From Takakia lepidozioides (lineage: Eukaryota; Streptophyta; Takakiopsida; Takakiales; Takakiaceae), in the NCBI GenBank assembly GCA_030704615.1, contig CM060734.1, positions 56,498,042 through 56,562,041 of the forward strand: a stretch of 64,000 nucleotides of DNA. The letters are read 5' to 3'. Position numbers and translations under genes: made by a program. The notes beneath the pieces were generated by a model. It did not search any database. It was not told the DNA's origin and saw only the letters and a list, made by a program, of their open reading frames with translations. Each line of letters opens with the position of its first letter. Within the stretch, counting starts at the first letter, position 1. Shown here piece after piece: positions 23,811 to 33,351 of the stretch.

Positions 23811-24808
23811 AATGACGCCATGTTGTTTGATACCATTGCAGGGTGCACTGGAGTGTTTGTATCATCGACCTCCGCAAGGGCTGTTACACTCACCTGAACT
23901 CTATCAGGGACTTGCATAAATGTCCCTTTGTTCTAGGGTGGATTCGGAAGCTTCATGCGCAGTGCTTAGGGTACTCGATAGACTCACCAGAGTGGCATGA
24001 GATTGTCCAAGCATTTCAGTTCCACGCGTCTGATGTGCCCCAGAACCCATTCAGCTGGGAGTGTGGCTTTTACGTCATGTCATTCATTCAAGTGTTTTAT
24101 GAGTGGGTAAAAGTCAGAGCAAATGTCTCCAAGACTGCAAAGCCAGAGAGAGGAACACCTTTCACGAAGGACTGGTTTACTTTCAAGTTTGCACTTGGGC
24201 AGCGAATGCAGTGTGCCCAGTATATCGTGCGGGGGTTGGACAACGTAGAGAAACTGCTCTCATGAGTATGATGTACTTGTCATGTGAAGTCTATGTACCA
24301 AAATAAAAAATGCGAATCTTTTTGCGTACTATTCCAGTGGTGATGAGCATTTTGTGTACTGTGGGTGCTGGCATGTTTTGTAATGTTGTCACTAAACTCA
24401 ATGGACACAATGGTGTCAATTTCCATGCACTATGCACCCGAGCCTGCTGAGCTTGAATGTGCGAGCAGTACGCTGCCGAGGCTAGGACTGCTGGGTCTGG
24501 TACCTAGTCTGGGAGGCACCATGTCCATGAGTCCGCTGGGATGCTGGATTGGCATAAGTTGTAGGGATGAGGTGGAAGTGTGGTGAGCAGACTTTTGGAG
24601 TGGGCAGCAGACTGACCAGTAGACTGGCTTACTGGCGCTCGCAGTCTGTTAACTGTGACTCTGTTGGGAGACTGTGCGTGAGTCCGTTGGGAGACTATGC
24701 TTGGGAGACTGTGTGGGAGTCAGTTGGAGACTGGAGGAGTCCGTTGGGAGACTGTGCATTAGTCCATTGCGGACTTGTATTTCAGAAAGGGACAATGCTA
24801 CCAGAAGA

Positions 24809-25072
24809 AATTGTAGACTTATATTGTATTCTTCGTGACACCTACATGACATGTCACCTTGTCTCTTTTCGAGGAATTGCAGACTTATATTGTCTTCTTC
24901 GTGACACCTACACGACATGAAACCTTGTCTCTTTTCAAGGAATTGCAGACTTATATTGTCTTCTCCGTGATACCTACACGACGTGAAACCTTGTCTGTTT
25001 TCGAGGCATTGCAAACTTATATTGTCTTCTTCGTAACATCTACACGACCTGAAACCTTGCAAATTTTCGAGA
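24809..25072. repeat. Four tandem 66-bp units
   Basis: Units at 24809-24874, 24875-24940, 24941-25006 and 25007-25072, each of exactly 66 bases, starting AATTGCAGACTTATATTGTC with scattered substitutions. The last unit is the most divergent. They lie between the transposon gene and its right terminal repeat, where many plant transposons have subterminal arrays bound by their own proteins. Confidence 0.9.
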
Positions 25073-25524
25073 GTATATATGTGCTGCAGGTGCAGGTGCA
25101 GACACCCTCTTGCTGGTTCTCCGCAAAACCCTAGGCCGGGTTTTCCAAGCCTCCACGAAATCTCGTCTCCTTTTCAGAGACATGTTGTTGTTGTCGTTCA
25201 GAGGACGGAAAGCCTTCGCTGCCGCAGGGTGCAACATTCCAGCCGCACTTTTCGCCAGGATATCAACGAGCTGCCCTCTGCACATATGAAGAGCAGATCG
25301 GGCATGTGCCTCCAGGTATTTGTCATCACCTACAATGCGAAGTATGTCCCGCGAATTCTTGTTTTAATGAGGCTGAGACCTGCAGAGGTGCCTCGTCGTA
25401 GGGGAAATCGTCCGGAGGATGTCTTTCCATGAACTGATTGGATTCGTCGATGCCGCCGGCACCATTGCCCAAGAGCAAGTTAGGTAATCCTCCATGAATG
25501 GTTCCTAGCGCCGTGCTGGGGGCA

Positions 25525-25704
25525 GCGGACTCATGGGCGGGGGACTGGCGCCGCGGCGGACGGGGGCGCGGGCGCGGGTGCTGCAGCCGCGCCCGCGGCT
25601 GGGCGACCGCGCGCAGCGGCGCGGCGGGCGGGGCGTCCGTGCGCGGGGCCCACCGGCCATCGCACGTGCCCATTGAAGACCCTGTTATCTTAAAATGAGA
25701 GGCG
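25525..25704 (-). repeat. Right terminal inverted repeat of the 8.6-kb transposon
   Basis: Inverted partner of the left end. It holds an additional GCGCGGG-rich insertion of about 30 bases relative to the left arm. The open frames across it are a by-product of GC richness. Confidence 0.85.
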
Positions 25705-25711
25705 TTAGGAA

Positions 25712-26001
25712 CTGGTAGATGTCAGATTTTTGAATAACCTGGCAAATAACCTTATTATAAATACGGTTAGTATACGGTTCCTATACGATTATTATATCTA
25801 CGGTTATTTGATGAAAATCGTCGGTTGTTTGAGGTTTTGCTAGTGGGCGGAACCGGAGGTTATATCCAGCCATAAAATGTTGAACAACTGCAACCACAGA
25901 TTATTAGTTTCCTACAATTGATGCAATCAAAACCGCCGGTTATGAAAAAATTCAAATAGTCGCCCAACACTGGTTTCAACCTTATTATAAATTAAACAGA
26001 T
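25712..26001. other. Noncoding flank with ACCAGT/ACTGGT motifs
   Basis: AT-rich host DNA to the right of the transposon, with repeated CGGTTATT and TACGGTT pieces and, from about 25970, CAACACTGGTTT. No gene is seen. Confidence 0.3.
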
Positions 26002-26334
26002 CAACACTGGTTTAAACCAGTGTTGGTCTGGTATGGGTATCAGACCGGAGTATCAATGCTGGTGTCAACCCTGGTATCAGGGACCAAACCAGCCTGGTCT
26101 TAAGTATACCAGGTCATATATCAAACCAAGCTGGTATCCATTTCCTCATACCAGCCACAATACAGTAACCCCCCCCACCCCCACCACCCCTCATCTTCCT
26201 CATTTACTCCGGTATGTGTACTATGTTAATTTATGTATGTATGTATGGATATATATATAAATAAAGGGACGGAGGCCCTGTTACTCAAAAATAAAGAAGC
26301 GAGGAAAAAATAACCTCGACAGGGCCGTAAGGCG

Positions 26335-26366
<32 letters not shown>

Positions 26367-26836
26367 GTGTGTGTCCCAGAACAGCCACAATGGGCAGCTA
26401 GAAACACAGCTAGTTCACCAATAAAACAGTGTAGCAAGAACCAGAGTCTTAATCGTCCAAGGTCTAAACATGCAGAGGCTAAGAAGACCACCTACACCTA
26501 ATAGACCAAGCGCTGATAAACCAGCCAAGCACTTTGTCTTCCTACGCAAGGGCTCAAAATTTATATTTACTTTATTGTATTTGTTTTCACTTGATATTTG
26601 ATAAACTTGTGGCTTTGGAATGATACCAGAATTGATATCTCATACCAGCTGGTATTGTGGTCATGATACTCATACTTATACCAATATCTGTTAAAAATTA
26701 CATCCACCATTATATAGACCAGACTGGTATAAAAGTTTTGTGATGGGTCTGCGGTACCAGGACCGGTGTCCTAAACCTGATACCAGACCAACACTGGTAT
26801 ACGTTTAAACACTGGTTTTACTGGTTGTTTAAACAC
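26002..26836. mobile_element. Fold-back/MITE-like element with ACTGGT-rich ends
   Basis: The left end (26003-26043) and right end (about 26777-26836) carry the same ACTGGT/ACCAGT words in inverted order; CCAGTGTTGGTCTGGTAT on the left faces ATACCAGACCAACACTGG on the right. The outer flanks share TTATTATA(GTAT)AATTAAACAGAT at 25982-26001 and 26837-26860, possibly a long target duplication. No protein is encoded inside. The interior includes the 30-G run. Confidence 0.5.
26336..26365 (+). repeat. Run of 30 guanines
   Basis: Thirty consecutive G, followed by TGTGTGTGT. It could form a quadruplex and is a hard spot for sequencing, so the exact length is unreliable. Confidence 0.9.
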
Positions 26837-26869
26837 TTATTATAGTATAATTAAACAGATTAAAATTTA

Positions 26870-28100
26870 ATCTCCCAAGCAACCTCGGATGAGGATGACA
26901 TCGGAACGAAAATTGTAGACAATCCCTCTCATCCAGCCTCTTTAAAAAATGAATATAGAAAATCTGATGTCACGAATTTCCGCCCAGATCTCTCACGTGT
27001 GGGAATCCACAGTTGACTGGACAGGTGGCAGGGAACGCCGCCTTACTGGCCTTAGCCCACCTGACTTCCTCTTGTGGATCCACACAAGCTTGCTATAATT
27101 AGTTATGGGCCCTCACTCAGGTGTTTATTTCCTTAATTTTTTAATTCTGCTTCTCTAAATAATCTTTAAATGGTAAAGTTTCCAAGCACAGTCGCACTTC
27201 TGTTAAAAAAGAGAGAAAAAGAGCACCTATTGTGCGGTCACACTCAGTCAATCTAAGTTATTCGGGTCACTGCATCGTAAATAGCAATAAATAAATGCAT
27301 GGAATTCATGCAAGCCCTGCCGTATGTGATTATGAATAGGTAGTAAAAATCTGGAAGATCACATAATTAGTCTAAATATCAAGGTAACAGGATTTGAGCC
27401 CTGAATCACCCAGGTGGTAGGCACTGTAATATCCAATCTTTCATTTATGGCATGCACAAGAAGTTGAACGGATGTCATTCATTAAAAGACAGAATATTCT
27501 CTTGACAATTGTCTCGATCGAATTGGAAGTCTAATCGAAAGTATCAGTGCTAAAGCAGCTGAAACCATTGCGTAGTCCTGCCTTACGAAGGCATGGCCAA
27601 TAAAATAGAGTATAATTATAACTATATAAATATCTTCAAAATTTAATCTGTTGTATCTTATTAGAAAAGAAAAACAAAAAGGAGAGGATGTGAATAAAAA
27701 TAAATAAAAAAAATTTAAAAAAACAAAAGGAGTGACCGTCAACTTGAAAGTTTAATCTGAAGGTTTTTACGTAAAAGTAGGTGAGCGATGATGGTGGGAT
27801 ATTTAGCCAAGGAGTTTATTTTTGGACGATCCCGGGCAAATTGGAAAAGGAGAAGTGTAAAGACAAAGCAGTGCGAAGAATAATAGTAACTGATACGGAG
27901 AATAGTGTGAAGATTCCCGCGCACACACGGCAGCTCGCTGCTGGCCCGCCTCGTCTGACTTGATGATGCTCTCATCTTTCGCTGCTGCCATGGCGGCCCT
28001 GCTTACACATCATCCCCTGCTCGCTGCAGCCTGTCACCCAGCTCGCATGACCTGTTCGGAATTTACAGTTCAACCAAGTAGAAAGATTTGACATCGTTGG
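26870..28100. other. AT-rich intergenic DNA
   Basis: No protein or RNA gene is supported. It contains A-rich tracts at 27660-27730 and many short open frames without homology or splice context. From about 27960 the base composition rises in GC, which may mark the leader of the weak gene candidate that follows. Confidence 0.3.
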
Positions 28101-28107
28101 GTAATCC

Positions 28108-28764
28108 ATGATGCTGCCAAGGTGTGTTAGCTTGCTCGAGCTGCACAGACTGCTGAATCAGCAGCGATTAGCGGAGTTGAAGCGGGTTCGCAAGATTGAT
28201 GGTGGAATTGAGGTTTGGTTCGGAGAGTTACAGATGGACTGCCAGGTACGACGATGGCCGGGAGATCAGCTAGTGCTCCTGTGCTTATCTATGTGAGGAA
28301 ATAGTAGCATAACAGATGGCCAGGCAGGCAGCACCACAGCAAACCATAGGGTTGTGCTTGTCCCCTAATCTCCTCCCCATTTCACCCCTCCTTCTCGTTG
28401 GTATCCCAGTGAGGTTCCTCAATTTACTAGGTTTTGATCAGAATGTATGTTTTAGGTGCGCTTTGAGAGAAGTCCTGTTCCAACTGGGTAAAAGAAATGG
28501 ATGCAATGGGGTGAATTGGCAGGCACTGAGGTCAAAAGTCTGAAGGATGTCTGGACATCAGGGACTGTGCTCGGCTTTGTCCCTGCTGTAAACTTGAACA
28601 ACATTGGTGGCCTGTGCAGAGCAGGACAAAGACAAGTATGTAGTGTTGAACTGATTTCTTGGATTAAGGGGATGGAAGGAGCACACAGTCATGCAGCTGC
28701 TGCTGACCTGCTCCAGAATGTGATCTATTCACTGTCCATGGATTCAACAATCAAGCTCATCTGA
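28108..28764 (+). CDS. Weak candidate for a small multi-exon gene
   Basis: Not recognised. A first block (28108-28249) starts with ATG and reads LLELHRLLNQQRLAEL, a helical Leu-rich segment. It ends at a possible donor CAG|GTACGA. A second block begins after TTTTAG at about 28456, and a third runs open from about 28501 to a stop at 28764 (WTSGTVLGFVPAVNLNNI ... IYSLSMDSTIKLI). The joints are guesses. Composition changes from AT-rich to mixed at about 27960, as expected for a gene start. It may equally be untranslated or repeat-derived. Confidence 0.22.
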
Positions 28765-29441
28765 GCTGGGACAATCTCATACAAAATCCCAATACTAAAT
28801 TTTATTGAATTCCGGTGCATCAATTAGATTTGCAGTCGTAGAGAGGCCATTTCCATAGAGTAGGTTGGAAGGAATGGCAAGACAATTCACATGTCCTTCA
28901 AATCCCGGAAAATGACTCTTAGCAGCCAGTCTGTTCCATGCGTCAAAATGTATACAGCTTCTTAACATCTGCTCATTAACTACTCAGGGCTTCGCACTTC
29001 CTGGGTTATCCGCACTTGCCAACCCTGCTTGTCTGCTTATCTACACTCCTGTTCCTCAAAGAGTGACCAGTGGCATGCCTCTAAACTAAGGACACCATCT
29101 CTCCAGAAAGAGACATTCTGAAATAGAAGAGAGAGAGCCCTGACAGAAAATCCACGTTAATGTCAACTACACAAGTTGCCAGAACATGAAAAGAATTCTA
29201 CAGCTTGATATGCCAGCTACGCAATGACTATCTGATACAACAGCCATAAAACCTTCACTATGTTCACAAAACTTTCTCTCAAAGGAAGAAGCATCTCGCT
29301 TGCCGACAGTTACTCAATTGTGTGGGAGCATCTGACTTGAACTTCAATTGTACCCTGCCCAACAGCATTATGTAGAATATCTAACACATGATTTGGTTGA
29401 CATATCCAGGAGATATGAAACTAAAATGGAAAGACATACCA

Positions 29442-29795
29442 TCAGAGATTGATGAACACTGTGCCCATCTTCTTGCCTTGCCCATCAACAATGATGCCGT
29501 TGACAGAATCACTATCATTATCGACCAAGGCAAGCATCTGTCCATCAAAGAGAGTGATTGTAACAACAAGACCATCACTCTTGTTAGCCAGTGTGAAAGT
29601 TCCGTCCTTCCCATTGCTGGTTGTATATTCTATCCATTCATTGGGCATGAGCTCTTCTGGGGTGCCATTTGGATCCGAGGTCACTCCTATCCGGGTGTTT
29701 TTGGTCCAGTTTTCCACAGTCACTGTGGCATTTGCCTTCCATAGTGAGGAGACTACGAGCAGCATGAACACAAGAGTCCCTGCCATTCCTGCCAT
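29442..29795 (-). CDS. Small secreted protein of unknown family
   Basis: A single open exon of 117 residues from ATG at 29795; the upstream in-frame GTG at 29837 is not used as start. The first 22 or so residues (MAGMAGTLVFMLLVVSSLWK) form a typical signal peptide with hydrophobic core, followed by small residues suitable for cleavage. The mature part alternates hydrophobic and polar residues and has N-glycosylation motifs (NWT, NKS). It reads like a small beta-sandwich, but I cannot name a family. The exon stops with TGA, and a good splice donor (GTATGT) lies four bases later, so the 3' untranslated part may be spliced or another isoform may exist. Part of the sequence around the stop recurs at 33.03-33.07 kb. 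Confidence 0.5.
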   Translation of the reverse strand: MAGMAGTLVFMLLVVSSLWKANATVTVENWTKNTRIGVTSDPNGTPEELMPNEWIEYTTSNGKDGTFTLANKSDGLVVTITLFDGQMLALVDNDSDSVNGIIVDGQGKKMGTVFINL

Positions 29796-29839
29796 TTCCT
29801 TGTGAACTATGCTCAAATCTGACAGACCAAAATGCACAT

Positions 29840-31340
29840 AAACAGAGTGAAAGAAAGAGGCCTGAGGGCTAGAGAGGAGGATGATTGTTATTGGTGGCTC
29901 CAGGGACCTGAGTCAGGACCAGTGTGCTATCAACTCCAGTGGATAGCACTCTTCCTTTTATTGTATGCAGATCTGACCTAACCCTAGGCAGATTCAAACC
30001 TACACACCACCACAAGGACCATAACTTCTGGAGCAAGAAATCCAACATTAGATCTGTACCTAATGTAAACGATCAGGTGAAGCTCTACAATATGCTGACC
30101 ATGCTCCTCTTGCTACACTCCAAGTTTTCTTGAGAAATACCACTGGCAGAAAGATAAAGCCAAAGTTTGGCTCACATGTGGAAAACACATCTTCTTATCC
30201 ATAATCTGTGTGAAAAACCACAGCAACCTATTAAACAATTGTCATAACCCATTGATATCACCCACCATGTACTGAAATCTCTGTAACTTGCTGAAACCGT
30301 ATCTATAGGGACTTCGAAACAGAACGACCGTTTAGTATATAAGGACCTGTAGGCTATCTACCTCCACCTACCTGTTCCCCGGATGCTCGACAATTCGATC
30401 AATATAACGCTGCCTCTTTCACCTACTCTTTGCTAAGAATCGGTCTCTATACGGATGTTAGCCACACGTCTTATGATTACATTCTAAACGGATGCAAACT
30501 CTTGGTGGACATTTGGATCCGCATTGAAACATAAACACGAACCTAACAAGAACCTAACAAGATGTACTACCAATCCCAAAATCAAGGGACTTACCAAAGG
30601 ATTTCTTGGTTGATTCAGAGAGAGGGGTGTCTTGGACACGTCTCTTCACCATCACTGCTTGAGGGGTTGTACGAAGAAGTGAGCCACGCTCACTTCTTCC
30701 TGGCCCCACATCTTCCCAAGTGTCTAACTCACTTGCAACTCCATCGTTCCGTACCATTTGCATCTTGAGCTGAACACAACTGGGAAAGGAACACTGCTGG
30801 AGGGCTTCCAGGCTTTGGAAGTCACGAGACGGTAATTGCAAGACCTGAAGGGAAATTCTGAAGACGACAGACTTGCACTGGCGAAATGATCGAGCATTTC
30901 GGCATACCCAACGGCTGGTGAAAATGATCCAAGCGATCATGAGTAGAGATTTTGAGACATAGTACGCTCTCACAGGCACAGGTCAGAATCTTCTGTGGGT
31001 CTGAGCTAAAGCCAGCCCTCAACACACCACCGTCCTCTCGCCTCAACTAGTCCCTTCCCTTTTCTTTCTTTCAGCGATCACGCAGTCTCTCTAGCAGACG
31101 CAGTGTACTTCTGCATATACTCGGTCAAACAGGTGTTTGTCTCCCGTGAGTAAAGCTTCACTTGTCACCTTCCATTTTTCACTCTAAATTATTCCCCAGC
31201 CGGCCTGGGTGGGTCCCAAAGGACCCTTATTGTTTTCTTTTGTTGTTTTGCAAAGCCCTTTACAGGGGTCGCGGGAGCAGGAGGTGGTGTTCAAGCACCC
31301 CTCCTGCCCCTTGTAGGCAAGGTCAATCTTCGTACAGGGA
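29840..31340. other. Intergenic DNA with one possible minus-strand exon
   Basis: Mostly without support. On the minus strand a frame open from about 30960 to 30595 ends at a perfect donor (TTTG|GTAAGT) and reads ERGSLLRTTPQAVMVKRRV near its end. It could be a first coding exon, but no homology, clear start or next exon is found. The interval 29880-30010 looks repeat-derived. Confidence 0.2.
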
Positions 31341-31343
31341 ACG

Positions 31344-31631
31344 AGGGACCCCTTGTGAGGCTCTCGCGAACCTGCAAAGATGCCACCATTTCCAACTCAT
31401 CGCTAAAAGATGCCAACGTCTGCTAGGCATTCGTCAGAGCCACGTCCATGGACGCCAACACATCGGAAGCCCGCTTCAGTACGGCATCAAACTGTGCAAA
31501 CAACTCCAACGCCCCTATCAATGCAACAGCAATCACGTCCTTGTGAGCAACACTTGAGGCCATTTTCAAAGAGCGCAACAAATTAATGGGGCCACCAAAG
31601 CCTCCTCTCTTATTATATGGATGGATGGATT
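31344..31631. repeat. Diverged repeat, copy A
   Basis: Shares AGGGACCCCTTGTGAGGCTC, GCAAAGATGCCACCA, TGGACGCCAACACATC, CAATGCAACAGC and TATGGATGGATGG in the same order with copy B at 32439-32757. Possible frames differ between copies and both contain stops, so it is probably a transposon or pseudogene family. Confidence 0.6.
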
Positions 31632-32151
31632 TACACTGGATGGATGATTGGTCACTGTTGTTGTGCCTAGAACGACACATCACCAGAACAAATATGGCAA
31701 ATCAATTGGAACACAAATGAACACTAAAAGTTATACGATGCATCTCAGCAATGTGCGTGATGTGGCGTGTACATGTCACTCATGAAAATTCTGCATCATC
31801 CAAAACGACCATGGCTTATCAGCCCAACCCTAAACTGGAAAGTTGACATGCTGGATAACGCCTTCCATGTATGCTGGCAATCAGACCCCATTGTTGGAAG
31901 AGCGAGAGTAGGAAGTTTACACAGGTTAAGGAATACATATACGTAATGCACTGCCGTGAGCATCTCGCGGACGTGGCAGGTTTTGATTGCGTAAGAGGAG
32001 GCCTGCTATTTCCTATACTATGTGTCCTCCTTTTCATCTCGTATTTTGTGTCCTTTGTGTGTCCTTTATGATGTGACAGGGCTGAAAGACCTACTCAGCA
32101 GGTCACTTTATGACCTGCTCCATCCTTAGCGACAGTGACATTACGTTCTGT

Positions 32152-32268
32152 AGCGCGCTGGAGCGCGGCCGCTACGGGCTGTAGCAGGTCGCTGTGACTG
32201 GCTCGACGCTCCCCTGTCGCCACGCACAGCTCCTGGTACGGTCCGCAGCGGCCGCGCTCCATTGCGCT
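32152..32268. repeat. GC-rich inverted repeat
   Basis: The arms 32152-32177 (AGCGCGCTGGAGCGCGGCCG...) and 32243-32268 are reverse complements at all but about four of 26 bases, with a 65-base loop. The DNA around is AT-rich. No gene is associated. Confidence 0.6.
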
Positions 32269-32438
32269 ATCTAGTACTTGGCGTACTGATAAATGACCAT
32301 TTTTCATGGGAAGAGATCAAGTGGGCACGATCCTCTAACTTTTGCAGCTGCATATGCTTCAGTCACTGCTGCCTACATGTTCCAACCTGGATTGAGACAA
32401 AAGTTGGATTGGACGACAACATTCTTCGCAGCGGAACC

Positions 32439-32757
32439 AGGGACCCCTTGTGAGGCTCTCTCGAACCCGCAAAGATGCCACCACTTCCAATTCTTCCGTT
32501 GCCATCTTGAACGTTGCCATCTTGAACGATGCCAACACCCCTGACGCATTTTTCAGTGCCACATCCATAGATGCCAACACATCTAAAGCTTTTTGGAGTA
32601 CGGCATTGAACCATGCAACTAAATCCCATGCCCTTGTCAATGCAACAGCGAGAGCGCATCCTTGTGAGCAGCACACTCGAGTCCATTTCAAGAGCACAAG
32701 AGATAATGAGATACCAAGGCCCCCCTCTCTATTTATGCTGGCACATGGATGGATGGA
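32439..32757. repeat. Diverged repeat, copy B
   Basis: Second copy of the repeat at 31344-31631, same orientation, about 30 bases longer because of a CCATCTTGAACG duplication near 32504-32530. Confidence 0.6.
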
Positions 32758-33351
32758 CAGGTCCATCCAACTTGGTTCATTTTACTCCCACCCTTTGCCG
32801 CGGACATCAAAGGGAGAACTTTGATGGCTCTGACGGACTTTTCAGCCATGTCCATTAGTAATCTTTGGTCATCTCTTGTAGTGAAATGTTTGTCACGAAC
32901 TTAGTTTGCGATATGCTCGTGTTAGATACTCTACATAATGCTGGTGAGCAGGGTACTCTTGAAGTTCATGTAACTATGGGCAAGCTAGATAGCTTGAAGT
33001 TGGCCGACGATATGCTGATCATATGAGATATAAACTACAATGGAAAGACATACCATGAGAGATTGATGAACAATCTTTTGTACAATGTCAAACAAAGAAT
33101 TACAGATGCGCAAATAAATGTTGTAAGTATGAGCACAATTTTTGAAAAATGAGTATGCCCATAATGCACGGATCATAGCTCCTTATCACCATAAGAGGAA
33201 ACCAGGGGAGAGGGAGAGAGCAAAAGAGTGACTGTGAGAAGATGATTTCAGCTGGGCATCCTGAAATGTTACACTACCTAATCCACACTGCTCCTGTGAA
33301 ACGGCAGCAATGTAGTAACACCCCAAAAGCCAGTCCCATGCCTTATCCAAC

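Larger units (their letters stand above)
19180..24265 (+). pseudogene. Transposon gene ending in a Ulp1-like cysteine protease, with in-frame stops
   Basis: The gene of the 8.6-kb transposon. The 5' part is tentative: ATG at 19180, a zinc-finger-like CPFCEEVIKDKIQLNRHC at about 19359-19412, Lys-rich and acidic segments to about 20178, and another open block from 20397 with QQT repeats. The 3' part is well defined: about 20886-21594, 21681-23016, 23242-23607, 23842-24265, all with GT-AG borders and matching phases. The last two exons form a C48 (Ulp1) domain: VPIGDE joins VHWSVCIIDLRK, with a later PQNPFSWECGFYVM. The His, Gln and Cys of the active site are present, and Asn (LNS) stands where Asp is usual. 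In-frame stops interrupt it at 21143 (TAG), 22079 (TAG), 22091 (TAG) and 23552 (TGA). An AATAAA signal follows at about 24302. The central region is not recognised. Without a transposase, the role of the product is unknown. Confidence 0.65.
17100..25704. mobile_element. 8.6-kb TIR DNA transposon carrying a Ulp1-type protease gene
   Basis: Both ends begin CGCCTCTCATTTTAAGATAA and point inward. The terminal inverted repeats run about 170-180 bp (17100-17268; 25525-25704). They are strongly GC-rich and imperfect, with small indels. The element is flanked by TTAGGAA at 17093-17099 and 25705-25711, a perfect 7-bp target duplication, which argues for one insertion event and correct borders. Inside lies one plus-strand multi-exon gene (about 19180-24265), CAGTCTG/CAGACTG motif clusters and a 66-bp tandem array near the right end. 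I recognise no DDE or other transposase. MULE elements of plants (Kaonashi type) are known to carry Ulp1 genes but make 9-bp duplications. KDZ-type elements also associate with such proteases but make 8-bp ones. The superfamily is therefore open. Confidence 0.88.

Noticed and set aside
24649-25062. Minus-strand open frame with 22-residue repeats (SCRCHEEDNISLQFLEKRQG)
   Set aside because: It is the shadow of the 66-bp array: a period divisible by three without stops in one frame automatically gives a repeated peptide. No start, splice or homology support.
24809-25072. Could be read as a CRISPR-like array
   Set aside because: The units are contiguous tandem copies with no unique spacers, in a plant transposon.
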